From Archangium violaceum (GTDB taxonomy: Bacteria; Myxococcota; Myxococcia; Myxococcales; Myxococcaceae), in assembly GCF_016887565.1 (NCBI RefSeq), contig NZ_CP069396.1, positions 1,825,001 through 1,889,000 on the forward strand: a stretch of DNA of 64,000 nucleotides, read 5' to 3'. Shown here one piece after another: positions 1-9,592 of the stretch (the first letter of the stretch is position 1; every line of letters starts with the position of its first letter). Both the position numbers and the translations under genes were made by a program. The notes beneath the pieces were generated by a model. The model was not told the DNA's origin, did no database searches, and worked only from the letters and a program-made list of their open reading frames with translations.

Positions 1-2
1 CC

Positions 3-686
3 GTGGCCGCCGAGGCTCCCCGGGTGGCCGCGGGTGGCGTCGAGTCCGCCGTCCTCGAGGGGGTGGCGCATGCGCTCATCACCACCGTGGACGCCGCGCG
101 GCTCGTGTCCTCGGCCGCCAGTCTCCGGGCCTGGCACCCGGGCGCTCCGGGAACACCCTCGGGCGCCGCGGCCCTCATCGTCGAGCGCGCGGTGCAGCTC
201 GTGGGCGTGAAGCGCCTGGGGAGCGTGGCCCGTGGCGTCCCGGATGACTGCTCCGGCTTCGTGCGGCTCGCCTACCAGCGGGCCGGCATCGACCTGGTCA
301 GCCATGGTTTCCTCGGCGGGGAGAACGCCGTCTCCGCCATCTTCCGCCGCGCCCAGGGCCAGGGGGCCCTCCGCCAGCGCGCGCGGCCGGGAGACCTCGT
401 CTTCTTCCGCGAGACGTACGACCGCAACCGCGACGGCCTGCGCAACGACGGGATGACCCACATCGGCGTCGTCGAGACCCTCGAGCCCGACGGCACCGTC
501 ACCTTCATCCACCGGGGCAGCAAGGGCATCGCCCGCTCGCGGATGAACCTCTTCTTCCCGCGCACCCACCGCGTCGGCCAGGACGGGCCCGTTCTCAACG
601 ACTACCTGCGGGCCGCCTCTCGCGGCCAGCGCGCCTGGCTGGCCGGGGAACTCTTCGCCGGTTTCGCCTCTCCCGGACCGTTGTAG
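3..686 (+). CDS. NlpC/P60-type cell-wall hydrolase, possibly 5'-partial
   Basis: Likely a papain-like NlpC/P60 peptidase acting on peptidoglycan peptides. The motif DDCSGFVRLAY near residue 81 supplies the nucleophile Cys, and THIGVVE near residue 151 supplies the catalytic His, in the usual order and spacing. About 65 Ala/Val-rich residues precede the domain and no signal peptide is visible. The first in-frame start is a GTG two bases inside the window, so the true start may lie outside. The C-terminus is intact, and a lipoprotein gene follows 57 bp downstream on the same strand. Family assignment is firm; substrate is unknown. Confidence 0.8.
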   Translation: MAAEAPRVAAGGVESAVLEGVAHALITTVDAARLVSSAASLRAWHPGAPGTPSGAAALIVERAVQLVGVKRLGSVARGVPDDCSGFVRLAYQRAGIDLVSHGFLGGENAVSAIFRRAQGQGALRQRARPGDLVFFRETYDRNRDGLRNDGMTHIGVVETLEPDGTVTFIHRGSKGIARSRMNLFFPRTHRVGQDGPVLNDYLRAASRGQRAWLAGELFAGFASPGPL

Positions 687-743
687 GAGTCCCAGCGCGC
701 ATGTGGGTTTGAAGTTGGGCGCCGCTCCTTCGTCAGGAGGCGC

Positions 744-1160
744 ATGCGAATCGTCCTGCTACTTGGATTGCTCAGTCTCGCACCCGGTTGTGTCCTGCAT
801 ACCGGCCGGGGTCACTACCCACGGCCCGCGCCGAGTCCCGCGCCGCCGCCTCCGCCGCGCGCCATGTCCTATGACGAGGCCGTGTCGCTCGGCCTGGGGC
901 AGTGCCGCTCGCGCGGCTACCGGTGCGAGCTGAAGGAGGCCCACCTGAAGGGCCACGACGTGTGGAAGGTGAAGTTCCAGGCCTTCGCGCCCGGCGCCAG
1001 GGGCCACCTGCACCTCGACTACGACGCCTACTCCCGCGCGCTCCTCAAGGTGGACGAGAAGGTGAAGTCCAAGGGCGACGACTGGGATGACGACGATGAT
1101 GGGCGGGGGCATGGGCATGGCCGCGGCAAGAAGAAGGGCCATGCGAAGTGGGATGACTGA
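744..1160 (+). CDS. Small lipoprotein with charged His/Asp/Lys tail
   Basis: A 138-residue lipoprotein. The N-terminus is a short hydrophobic signal ending in a lipobox with Cys at residue 16 (LSLAPGC). An AGGAGG ribosome site ends three bases before the ATG. A Pro-rich linker follows, then a compact domain with the two Cys of GQCRSRGYRCEL, and a very polar tail with a run of Asp then His/Gly/Lys. The middle could be a small PepSY-like or periplasmic domain, but I cannot place it in a named family. The tail could bind metal, which is inference from composition only. It converges with the kinase gene on the opposite strand. Confidence 0.7.
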   Translation: MRIVLLLGLLSLAPGCVLHTGRGHYPRPAPSPAPPPPPRAMSYDEAVSLGLGQCRSRGYRCELKEAHLKGHDVWKVKFQAFAPGARGHLHLDYDAYSRALLKVDEKVKSKGDDWDDDDDGRGHGHGRGKKKGHAKWDD

Positions 1161-1185
1161 ATGAGCCCGGCGGGGGCGGGGACGC

Positions 1186-3831
1186 TCACTTCTTCGTCAG
1201 CGTCTTGATGGCGTCTTCCGCCTCGTCCTGGCCGCAGTTCCTCGGGCCCGACTTCTCCCGGGGCAGCTTGCTCAGCTGCTCCAGCGCTGGCAGGGCCTCC
1301 GGATTGCCCAGGCCCGCCAGCCGCCGCGCCGCGCGCGCCCGCACGGCGCAGTTCTTCGACTCGAGCGCCCCCGAGTACAGCTTCACCAGGTCGAGCCCGG
1401 CCGTGGTCTGCACCGCCTCCAGGTAGCGCAGCGCGCCCCACTGCCTCGGCGAGTGCTCCTCCTCCGCCAGCTCCTCGAAGTGCTCCCTCACCCGCTCCTT
1501 GGGGAACGTGGACAGCAGCTTGCGCAGCCCCTTGTCCCCCTCGTCCTCGCCGAAGTCCTCGGCCAGCCCGTCCAGCACCGGGTCCTCGATGGACTCGCGC
1601 GCCTCCGCGTCCAGCCCCACCAGCGCCGCGTGCTCGTCCTCGTGCCGTTTCAGCGCGTGCATCGCCCACGCGCGCACCTGTGGCACCGCCCCGTCCTTCT
1701 TCGTCTCCGCCGGCACTTCCGACAGCCGCTTCAGCGCCTCCGCGGCCTTGCCCTCTTCCACCAGCACGCGCGCCTGGTACACCGGGTCCCCGCGGCGCAC
1801 CACCTCGTACGAGCCGACGCCCAGCACCGCCACCACGCCCAGGCTCACGCCCAGCGTCTGGCCCGGGTAGGCGCGCGCGAGCGCCATCACCCGTTCCACC
1901 ACCCGCTCCACCACCGGTCGAGCCGCCTGCTCCAGCCGGTTCCAGATCGCCCGCACCGGCCGCATCACCGGGGCCAGCTGTTCCGTGAGCGGCGGGCGCA
2001 TGGACACCTCGTCCTGGCCTCCGAAGGGCAGGCCCTCCGGGGAGCGGCGGCAGCGGTGGAGGCGCAGCGGCTCTCCGTTGCCCGGCATCGGCACGCTGCC
2101 GCACGGCTCGGAGTCTCCCTCCACCCGGCCGCGCGCGAGGTTCACCGACTCGGTGAAGATGACCTCGCCCGCCTCGGCCACCTGCTCCACCGCCTTCACC
2201 ACCTCCACCGGCTCGCCCAGCACCGCGTCGCGCGTGACGAGCACCTCTCCCGTGTGGAGGCAGATGCGCACCGGCAGCCGCTCCTCCGGGCCACACTGCT
2301 GGTTGTGCCGCCACAGCCGGTCCTGCATCGCCATGCCACACAGCACCGCGTGGGTGGGCGAGGGGAAGACGGCCAGCAGCGAGTCACCCCGCTTCTGCAC
2401 CAGCTTCCCGCCGTACTCGCGCAGCTGGGGCAGCAGCAGCCCGTCATGCGTCTCCAGCATGCGCGCGTTCTGCTCGTGCGTCTGCCGGGAGGTGCGCTCG
2501 GTGTAGCCCTGCAGGTCGGTGAGCATCACCGTCAGGTTGCGCGGCGTGCCCGAGAGCGTCCCACTGCCGATGGTGGGCAGCGAGCCCGTGGCCCTCGGGC
2601 CGGGGATGTTCGTCCCACCGCGCACCTGGTTCATGACGGGCAGGGCCTCGAGGGCTTCGGGAGAGGAGCGGGTGCGTGCGCGGGAGGGAGAGATTCCCTC
2701 GATGGCCGCCAGGGCCGCGGGGGCCTTGGAGGGGCGCGTCCGCGCGCTGGAGGACGAGGCGCGGGAGGAAGACGAGGGGCGGGCGGGCACCGTCACGTCG
2801 GGTACACCGAAGGCGGCCGTGCCCGAGGCGGGGGAGGGGGCCGGCCCCGAGGCGGGCGCGGCGAAGGCGACCGTTCCGCTCCCACCCTCGGTGGGCAGCT
2901 CGGGGATGAGGAAGTCGGAGATGCTCGGGGAGGTGGAGGAGGCGCTGGCCGCCGCCACCGCCAGGCCCGTTCCGCCCTGGGTCCCAACGGCCGCCACCGC
3001 GCCGAGCATGTCCACCAGCGCGTTCGCGTTGGGCAGCCGCTGGACGGGGTCCTTGTTGAGCAGCTGCATCACCAGCGCGACGAGCGCGGGTTGGCCGATG
3101 AGCGTGGGCGCGGCCTCGATGAGGGGCAGGGGCGCCGAGGCGGCGTGCTGGGCGACGTACTGCGTGGGCCCCGGCCCGGGGAAGGGCAGCTGGCCGGAGA
3201 GCATGCGGTAGGCGAGCACTCCAAAGGAGTACAGGTCGCTGCGCGGGTCCACCGGCGCGCCCGTGGCCTGCTCGGGCGAGAGGTACTCCGGCGTGCCCAC
3301 CACCAGCCCCACCTGGCTGAGGTTGCTCGCGGTGTCCGGCTCCACCAGCCGGGCGATGCCGAAGTCCAGCAGCCGCGCCTGCTCGCCGCGCAGCCCCCGG
3401 GTGAGGAGCACGTTCTCCGGCTTCAGATCGCGGTGGATGATGCCCTTGTCGTGGATGGCCGCGAGGCCCTCGGCCAGCTGGTAGAGCAGCGGCAGCGCAC
3501 GCGAGGGCGCCATGGCCCCCGCCTGGAGCACGTCATAGAGGTTCTCTCCCTCCACGTACTCCATGACGAGACACGCGCCGACACCCGTCTCGCCATAGTC
3601 GATGACGCGCACCACCGCCGGGTGCTCCACCGCGGACAGCAGACGGGCCTCGCGCTTGAAGCGCTCGATCATGCTCGCGTGCAGCATCAGGTCCGCGTGC
3701 AGGACCTTGATGGCCACCTTGCGCCCCAGCGACACCTGCTCGCCGAGATACACCTCGCCCATACCGCCCGCTCCGAGCAGTTGGAGCACACGGAAGCGGC
3801 CATCGAGGACGAGGGTACCGGTATCGATCAC
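1186..3831 (-). CDS. Ser/Thr protein kinase fused to a class III cyclase-like domain
   Basis: An 881-residue Hanks-type kinase with GTG start. Residues 13-280 have all kinase landmarks: Gly loop GAGGMGEVYLG, VAIK with Lys42, HRDLKPEN with Asp135, DFG with Asp157, and PEYLSPEQ. A Ser/Pro/Ala-rich linker leads to a class III nucleotidyl cyclase-like domain at about 432-590. The two metal-binding Asp are present (Asp439 in MLTDLQGYT, Asp483 in RGDSLLAVF), but the usual transition-state Asn and Arg align with Glu543 and Ala547, so cyclase activity is doubtful. One membrane segment lies near 659-676, with a HEAT-like helical region after it. It probably senses a ligand or partner outside or at the membrane and phosphorylates cytoplasmic targets. 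Confidence 0.93.
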   Translation of the reverse strand: MIDTGTLVLDGRFRVLQLLGAGGMGEVYLGEQVSLGRKVAIKVLHADLMLHASMIERFKREARLLSAVEHPAVVRVIDYGETGVGACLVMEYVEGENLYDVLQAGAMAPSRALPLLYQLAEGLAAIHDKGIIHRDLKPENVLLTRGLRGEQARLLDFGIARLVEPDTASNLSQVGLVVGTPEYLSPEQATGAPVDPRSDLYSFGVLAYRMLSGQLPFPGPGPTQYVAQHAASAPLPLIEAAPTLIGQPALVALVMQLLNKDPVQRLPNANALVDMLGAVAAVGTQGGTGLAVAAASASSTSPSISDFLIPELPTEGGSGTVAFAAPASGPAPSPASGTAAFGVPDVTVPARPSSSSRASSSSARTRPSKAPAALAAIEGISPSRARTRSSPEALEALPVMNQVRGGTNIPGPRATGSLPTIGSGTLSGTPRNLTVMLTDLQGYTERTSRQTHEQNARMLETHDGLLLPQLREYGGKLVQKRGDSLLAVFPSPTHAVLCGMAMQDRLWRHNQQCGPEERLPVRICLHTGEVLVTRDAVLGEPVEVVKAVEQVAEAGEVIFTESVNLARGRVEGDSEPCGSVPMPGNGEPLRLHRCRRSPEGLPFGGQDEVSMRPPLTEQLAPVMRPVRAIWNRLEQAARPVVERVVERVMALARAYPGQTLGVSLGVVAVLGVGSYEVVRRGDPVYQARVLVEEGKAAEALKRLSEVPAETKKDGAVPQVRAWAMHALKRHEDEHAALVGLDAEARESIEDPVLDGLAEDFGEDEGDKGLRKLLSTFPKERVREHFEELAEEEHSPRQWGALRYLEAVQTTAGLDLVKLYSGALESKNCAVRARAARRLAGLGNPEALPALEQLSKLPREKSGPRNCGQDEAEDAIKTLTKK

Positions 3832-4052
3832 GGGCGCTGCATCTTCGCCGGAAACGGGGAGCGCGGGCAGGGGGCGTTGCGTGAAGCGAGGTCGCTACTC
3901 TGCCCGCCCTCCAGCCTGCGGAACAGCAAAACCCGAAGGCCTGTCTCCCAGGATGTGTCCCGAGATGACTGCTGGTGAACCCCTCGCGTGGAGAGTCCCC
4001 GTTGAGTGTGGGTACATGTGAGATCCACGTGGGGGGACGTGGAGGGCACGAC
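3832..4052. other. Intergenic, nothing recognised
   Basis: Region between the kinase gene and the acyltransferase gene, both on the minus strand. I see no gene, RNA or clear terminator here; it should contain the kinase promoter. Confidence 0.5.
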
Positions 4053-5171
4053 TCACTCGGGGCGCGCTTTGGGTTCCACCCGGGCTCCAGCACGCACGAG
4101 GCGCAGGGCGGCGGAGCGCAGTCCGAGGATGGGGCGCTCGACCCAGCGGAACAGGCCCTCTGTCACCAGGACGGTGACGAGGAGCGCGGCGCCCAGCTGC
4201 CACACCGGGGGCCGCACACCGGGAGGCGGCAACATCCAGCGCAGGATGATGAGGTGGTACAAATACAGGCCATAGGAACGCTGTCCCACCACCACGAGCG
4301 GGCGCCAGGAGAGGAGCCGGCCGAGGAGCGAGTGGGTGGTGTCGGCGCGGACCGAGAACAGCACCAGCGAGGCCGCCGCGAGGTTGGCGAGTGAGATGGC
4401 GAGCACCCACCCCGGGCCCGTGTCGCGGTGCACCGTGAGCGCCCCCACCGCGAGCAGCCCCGCGGACAGCACGGCGCTGAGGGGATGGGAGAGCCCGCGG
4501 ACGAGCGCGCCGTCCGGCCGCCTGTCGAGGAGCACCGCGCAGGCGCAGCCGAGGCTCAGTCCATCCAGCCGCGCGGCGGTGTGCATATAGATGATGGACG
4601 TGCTCCACTGCGCCGCCTGGGCCCAGAGCCGGAAGGCGGTGCTCGCGCCCACGACGGCGAGCAGTCCTCCAAGGAGGGCTCCGGAGGAGACGCGCGAGCG
4701 CAGCAGCCTCCAGAAGAGGAGGGGCCACACCAGGTAGAACTGTTCCTCGATGGAGAGCGACCAGGTGTGGCCGAGGATGCCCATGGCATTGGGGTCGAAC
4801 GCCGTCACCCAGTTGCTGGCGTACAGCATGACCGCCGCGACGCAGCGGGAGTAGGGCATGGCCCCGGCGTCGGAGCCGATGGAGGCCACCGCGAGCCCAC
4901 CGAGCAGGAGCGCGCAGAGGGAGGCCGGCATCAACCGCAGCACGCGGCGCACGTAGAAGGCGCGGAGATCCACATCGCCGTCCCGGGCGTGCTCCTTGAG
5001 CAGCAGCGTGGTGATGAGGAACCCGCTGAGCACGAAGAACACGTCCACGCCCAGGAAGCCGCCGGGCACCCTGGCCGTCACGTGGTGGAGGACCACGGCG
5101 AGCACGGCGAGCCCCCGGACGCCATCGAGCGCCGCGTAATGCTGGAATCCTGAGGAGTGCGGGTGTCCCAT
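4053..5171 (-). CDS. Membrane acyltransferase, acyltransferase-3 (OafA/YrhL) family
   Basis: A 372-residue polytopic membrane acyltransferase that would O-acylate a cell-surface or secondary-metabolite sugar. The start is taken at the ATG giving MGHPHSSGFQHYAALDGVRG, because the family signature LDGVRGLAVLAVVLHH begins about 15 residues later; longer in-frame starts only add low-complexity sequence. The catalytic-type motif GHTWSLSIEEQFYLVWP and about ten hydrophobic segments are visible. Substrate cannot be told from sequence, and the neighbours do not form an obvious polysaccharide cluster. Confidence 0.88.
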   Translation of the reverse strand: MGHPHSSGFQHYAALDGVRGLAVLAVVLHHVTARVPGGFLGVDVFFVLSGFLITTLLLKEHARDGDVDLRAFYVRRVLRLMPASLCALLLGGLAVASIGSDAGAMPYSRCVAAVMLYASNWVTAFDPNAMGILGHTWSLSIEEQFYLVWPLLFWRLLRSRVSSGALLGGLLAVVGASTAFRLWAQAAQWSTSIIYMHTAARLDGLSLGCACAVLLDRRPDGALVRGLSHPLSAVLSAGLLAVGALTVHRDTGPGWVLAISLANLAAASLVLFSVRADTTHSLLGRLLSWRPLVVVGQRSYGLYLYHLIILRWMLPPPGVRPPVWQLGAALLVTVLVTEGLFRWVERPILGLRSAALRLVRAGARVEPKARPE

Positions 5172-5257
5172 CCAGCGGGCCACTGTACTGGCGGAAGGTG
5201 TCGCTCGCGAGGCATCCGGGAGGCGGCGTCCGAGAGCTCGGCTGCTCCGCGCTCGGG

Positions 5258-5722
5258 CTAGGAGACCTGCCGGCGTTCCTCGCCGAGGCACCTGTCCGGG
5301 GGCGGGCCGTACCCCGAGCCCACCAGGCGCTTCGTGGTCCACCCCACCGCCTCGGACATGGAGGAGGTGGTGAAGTACGGGAAGGGCATGGGGATGAGGT
5401 GGAGGACGATGCTCGTCGCCAGCTGCATCACGGGCGAGGTGATGACGGCGGCGCAGCCCAGCACCTGGGCGCGTATCAGCGCGTCGTGCTCCCGGACGAA
5501 CCCGGCCAGGTTGTGGCGATGCTCGGCCGTCATCATCCGCACCTCGCGGGTGTCGAGGATGCCGACGAGCTTCTCCTTGCGCCGCAGGTAGGTGCTCAGC
5601 TGGCGGAAGTACTCCCCCTGCTGCTGGAGCGAGGGCACTCCCACGAACCTGGCCACCAGCAGGGGCCAACGCGAGTCGTCGAGGGTAATGGAGGCGGAGG
5701 AGTCCATTCCGGGGCGCGCCAT
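5258..5722 (-). CDS. STAS/SpoIIAA-like hypothetical protein
   Basis: A 154-residue soluble protein. The pattern of a short strand, then FRQLSTYLRRKEKLVGILDTREV, then a helix-rich second half ending in VGWTTKRL resembles the one-domain STAS/SpoIIAA-like proteins common in myxobacteria, but I have no signature residue that proves it. An internal Met at residue 6 (MDSSAS) is an alternative start. It sits between the acyltransferase and a divergent membrane protein gene and gives no functional hint from context. Confidence 0.6.
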   Translation of the reverse strand: MARPGMDSSASITLDDSRWPLLVARFVGVPSLQQQGEYFRQLSTYLRRKEKLVGILDTREVRMMTAEHRHNLAGFVREHDALIRAQVLGCAAVITSPVMQLATSIVLHLIPMPFPYFTTSSMSEAVGWTTKRLVGSGYGPPPDRCLGEERRQVS

Positions 5723-5872
5723 CCTGACCTGTCAGGGGCGCGTCTGCTTGAACAACGTGTCGGGGTCGTCGTCAACTGTCCGGGCGAAATCAACCGCGGG
5801 GACTTCTCCCCAGATTCTCGTTTCGTGGAACCTGGGAACGGACACCGCTGTCAGGGGGCCTCGACGCCACCC

Positions 5873-7645
5873 ATGAACGACGCCCCCCCGAAGCGCTGGT
5901 CCGACTTCCCGCGAGCCCTCTGGCTCTCCCTGCTCGCCGCCCTGGTGCTGGCCCTGCCCACGCTCGGGATGGGGTTCGCCCTGGACGACCACATCCACCT
6001 GCTCATCCTCGAGGGCCGGTGGCCCCTGGGCTCGCGCCTGGATCTCTTCCGCTTCGCGGGAGGAGACCCCGAGGGCATGCGGCGCATCGTGCAGGAGGGC
6101 CCCTATCCCTGGTGGACGCTGCCCGAGCTGAAGATCGCCTTCTGGCGCCCCCTGGCGAGCGCGCTCGGGGCGCTGGACCACCGCCTCTTCGGCCGCGAGG
6201 CGCTGGGCTACCACCTGCACTCGGTGGTCTGGTACCTCGGGCTGGTGGCCGTCTTCGGCCTCCTGCTGCGGCGCTACCTGCCCGGGGCGCTCGGGGCGCT
6301 CGCGCTGTTCCTCTTCGCCGTGGACGACGCGCACCTGATGCCCGTGGGGTGGATCGCCAACCGCAACGCCGTGGTGGCCACCACCCTGGCCCTGCTCGGC
6401 TTGTGGCTGCACCTGGAGTGGCGCGAGGCCCGCCGGCCCCGGGCCCTGCCCCTGTCCCTGCTCGCGCTCGCCGCGAGCCTGACGGCGGGAGAGACGGCCC
6501 TGGGCGTCTTCGCCTACCTGCTGGCGTATGAGCTGCTCGGCGCCCGGGGGACGGTGGCGGAGCGGCTCCGGGCCGTCGCCCCCACGGCGGTGCTCGCGGT
6601 CGCGTACCTCGGGGTCTACAAGGCGCTCGGGTATGGCGCCCAGGGCTCCTCCATGTACCTGGACCCGGTGGGCGAGCCAGGACGCTACCTGTCGGCCGCG
6701 CTCGGCCGGGTGCCCGCGCTCATCGCCGGGCTGCTGGGCGCTCCCGTGGACCTCTGGGGGTTGAGTCCGGGCAGCCGGCCCGTGCTGGTGGGCGTGGGGC
6801 TGGCGGGGCTCGCGCTGGTCGGACGGCTGCTGCGCTCGGCCTGGCCCGGCCTCTCCGAGGAGGAGCGCCGGCACTGCCGCTGGCTCGCCGCCGGTGCGGG
6901 GCTGTCCCTGCTGCCCGTGGCCTCCACCATGCCCATGGGCCGGGTGCTGCTCGTGCCGGGTCTGGGGGCCTCGGCGCTGCTGTCCGTGGTGCTGCTGCAT
7001 GCGTGGCGCTCGCGCAAGCAGCGGGGCTGGAGCGGGCGGGGCGTGGCCGTCACCGGCGGGGTGCTCGCGCTCTTCCACCTGGTGCTCGCGCCCCTGAGCT
7101 GGCCCGCGATGGCGATGATGATCCGCCAGCTCGGCACGAGCACCGAGGAGATGGCGCGGAAGGTGGGGCGCGAGGTGGACTTCGCGCGGCTGCCCTCTCA
7201 GCGGGTGGTGGTGCTCGATGCCCGGGACATCGGCGTGGCCCTGTACACCCCCGTCATGTGGGCCTTGCAGGGCCAGCCGTTCCCGCGCGCCTGGTGGCCG
7301 CTGTCGCTGACGCCGCGGTCCCCCGTCTTCACCCGCACCGGGCCGGCTTCGATCGAACTGGAGCTCCCCGAGGGACGCTTCCTCGCCAGCGACGCCGAGC
7401 AGAGCGTCCGGGGTCCGCAGCACATGCTCGGCGTGGGATCGAAGGTGACGCTGCAGGGGATGACGGTGACGGTGCTGGCCGCGGACGCCGAGGGGCCGAC
7501 CCGCCTGGGCTTCGAGTTCGATGTCCCGCTGGAGGACCCCTCGCTCGTGTTCCTGCGCTCGAGCGAGGGTGGACTGAGCCGGTTCACCCCACCACCGGTG
7601 GGGACGCGGCTCGCGCTCTCGGTGGCGGCGACTGGAGGCCCGTGA
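5873..7645 (+). CDS. Polytopic membrane protein, GT-C glycosyltransferase-like
   Basis: A 590-residue membrane protein with about ten to twelve hydrophobic segments. The start is the ATG of MNDAPPKRWSDFPRALWL, directly before the first membrane helix; upstream frame is only low-quality extension. The first external loop holds LDDHIHLLIL, like the DD/DE motif used by GT-C fold mannosyl- and arabinosyl-transferases (GT39/ArnT-like), and WIANRNAVVATTLALLGLWLH matches the TPR-free O-mannosyltransferase-like proteins of this phylum. The C-terminal 150 residues are a soluble beta-rich domain. Donor is probably a polyprenyl-phosphate sugar; acceptor unknown. Confidence 0.75.
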   Translation: MNDAPPKRWSDFPRALWLSLLAALVLALPTLGMGFALDDHIHLLILEGRWPLGSRLDLFRFAGGDPEGMRRIVQEGPYPWWTLPELKIAFWRPLASALGALDHRLFGREALGYHLHSVVWYLGLVAVFGLLLRRYLPGALGALALFLFAVDDAHLMPVGWIANRNAVVATTLALLGLWLHLEWREARRPRALPLSLLALAASLTAGETALGVFAYLLAYELLGARGTVAERLRAVAPTAVLAVAYLGVYKALGYGAQGSSMYLDPVGEPGRYLSAALGRVPALIAGLLGAPVDLWGLSPGSRPVLVGVGLAGLALVGRLLRSAWPGLSEEERRHCRWLAAGAGLSLLPVASTMPMGRVLLVPGLGASALLSVVLLHAWRSRKQRGWSGRGVAVTGGVLALFHLVLAPLSWPAMAMMIRQLGTSTEEMARKVGREVDFARLPSQRVVVLDARDIGVALYTPVMWALQGQPFPRAWWPLSLTPRSPVFTRTGPASIELELPEGRFLASDAEQSVRGPQHMLGVGSKVTLQGMTVTVLAADAEGPTRLGFEFDVPLEDPSLVFLRSSEGGLSRFTPPPVGTRLALSVAATGGP

Positions 7646-7660
7646 CGGCCGTCCGTGGCG

Positions 7661-9427
7661 CTACCGCGCCTTCTGCGCCGGCACGAACTCCTCGCGCACC
7701 GCCCTGGCCAGCAGGTCCGGCGGCAGCAGTCCCTGGTCGAGGAGGAAGTTGTTGAAGGCGAGCCGGTCGAACTTCGGGCCGAGGGCGATCTCCGTCTCGG
7801 CGCGCATCTCCAGGAGCCGGGTGTAGCCGTAGAAGTAGCTGCCGGCCTGCCCCGGTGAGCGGAAGGTGTAGCGGTCGAGCTCCTGCCGGGCCATGGGCGC
7901 GGAGAGGACGACCTCCTCGGTGAGGACGCGTCCGGCCTGCTCGCGCGTGAGCTGACCCAGGTTGAGCATGGGGTCGAGCATGGCGCGGGCCGCGCGCAGC
8001 AGGCGGAACTGCAGGGCGATCAGCTGACCCTCGAGCGGCTCGTAGGGGACCATCTCCGCCTCGGCGTAGAGCGCCCAGCCCTCGACGTTGACGGAGTTGA
8101 AGGCGAACATGCTGCGCGCCAGGGACACGCCGCGCTCCACCATGGCGGTGAACTGCAGCTCGTGGCCGGGACGGCCCTCGTGCGCGGTGAGCGTCCAGGC
8201 CGCGGCGCCGAAGGTGAAGTCGTCGTAGGCCTCGCCCTTGCCGCCGCTCGTCGGGTTGCCCAGGGGCAGCACGAACTGGCCCTGCTCGCCGGTGTTGTTG
8301 ATCAGCGCCGGCGGGTCCATGTGCGGCGCGGGCTGAGCGGCGCTCTCGGCCTCCGAGGCGATGCGCATCACCATCGGACGCTTCGGCAGGTCCACCACGC
8401 GCTGCTGGGAGATCCGCTTCTCCATCTCGGCGATGACCTCGCGGTAGTGTCCTTCGATGCGATCGCGGCCGAGCTGCTCCTTCTTCAGCAGGCGGATGAC
8501 GTCCCGGTAGTCGGTGGCGTCGAGGCCCCGGGCCTTCGCCACGAGCGGGGCGAGCACCTGCATCTGCGCGCGGACCGAGAGGTACTCGACCTGCGCGCGG
8601 CGCAGCAGTTGCTCGGGCGGGATGTCGATGCCGAACTGCTGGAGCCCGAAGGCGTAGAGCTCCGGTGGGAGGCGGAAGTCCTCGCGCGTCCGGGGCAGCA
8701 CCACCTCGCGCTCCCAGGCGACGTAGTCCGCGACCTGCTTCTCGAGCGCGGCCAGGGCGGGCTCGGCATCGGCGATCTTGTACTCGGTGAACAGCTCCCG
8801 GATGCCCTTCACGTAGGTCGGCGCGTTGGCCAGCGATTGCTCCACCTCGAGCTTCACGGGGCCCAGCAGCTTCGGGTTGGAGCGCTTCTCCTCGAAGCGC
8901 GCCTTGGCCAGCTCCGTCAGAGGCTTGCTGCCCGGCGCGAGGCCGGTGTAGCGCTGGAGGCGGGTCAGGGCCTTGGCCCGGCGGGCGGGGGCGACCTCCT
9001 CCTGTAGCAACTGTTGCAGGCCCCTGAACACCACCTCGGGGACATCGACCCAGGTGAGCAGGTAGCGCTCGTTGAGCGTGGAGCCCTGGATGTTGTCCTT
9101 GGCCGCCTTCACCAGGATGAGCAGGTCCTGACGGACGTTCGGGTCCTTCTCCGTGGCGAGGCGCTTCTCCAGCTCGGCCCGGGTCTTGGCCAGGGCGGCG
9201 CGGCTGCGCTCGCCCACGCGGGGGCCGAGGTCGAGCACCTGGTCGTCATGGGTGGCGAGGCCGAAGGCCGAGGCGAGCTCCGGGTTGAAGCGCGCGCTGG
9301 TGTCCAACAGCACCTGTGAGTGGGCATTGCTGCGCGCGACCCAGTCAGGAGTCGCGGCCTTCTGCTGGGCCGGTGCCGCGAAGGCGGTGAGGAGGAGGGC
9401 CAATCCGACGAGGAGTCGCACGCGCAT
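7661..9427 (-). CDS. Secreted DUF885 family metallopeptidase-like protein
   Basis: A 588-residue protein of the DUF885 family. It begins with a clear signal peptide (MRVRLLVGLALLLTAFAAPAQQ). The family signature, a zinc-peptidase-like HEGRPGHELQ, is present around residues 420-430, and the downstream EGWALYAEAEM motif also fits. DUF885 members are predicted periplasmic or secreted peptidases of unknown substrate. It is divergent from the giant TPR gene across about 165 bp. Confidence 0.88.
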   Translation of the reverse strand: MRVRLLVGLALLLTAFAAPAQQKAATPDWVARSNAHSQVLLDTSARFNPELASAFGLATHDDQVLDLGPRVGERSRAALAKTRAELEKRLATEKDPNVRQDLLILVKAAKDNIQGSTLNERYLLTWVDVPEVVFRGLQQLLQEEVAPARRAKALTRLQRYTGLAPGSKPLTELAKARFEEKRSNPKLLGPVKLEVEQSLANAPTYVKGIRELFTEYKIADAEPALAALEKQVADYVAWEREVVLPRTREDFRLPPELYAFGLQQFGIDIPPEQLLRRAQVEYLSVRAQMQVLAPLVAKARGLDATDYRDVIRLLKKEQLGRDRIEGHYREVIAEMEKRISQQRVVDLPKRPMVMRIASEAESAAQPAPHMDPPALINNTGEQGQFVLPLGNPTSGGKGEAYDDFTFGAAAWTLTAHEGRPGHELQFTAMVERGVSLARSMFAFNSVNVEGWALYAEAEMVPYEPLEGQLIALQFRLLRAARAMLDPMLNLGQLTREQAGRVLTEEVVLSAPMARQELDRYTFRSPGQAGSYFYGYTRLLEMRAETEIALGPKFDRLAFNNFLLDQGLLPPDLLARAVREEFVPAQKAR

Positions 9428-9592
9428 GAGGAGTCTTTCCCGGTGGAAGGGGTGACCGTAGTCCCACGAATGGGGGAGGGGGGAATTGCAGTCGGCTGTT
9501 TCTCCGCCTGCCCCCCGGGCGGGGGAATAGCAAAAATTCCGGGGGCTTAGAGCACGTGGTAGTTTCGGGTGCTCCTCAGAAGCCCCCCGCAG

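Noticed and set aside
1453-3978. 841-codon plus-strand frame
   Set aside because: Antisense to the kinase gene; His/Arg-rich low-complexity translation with no motifs.
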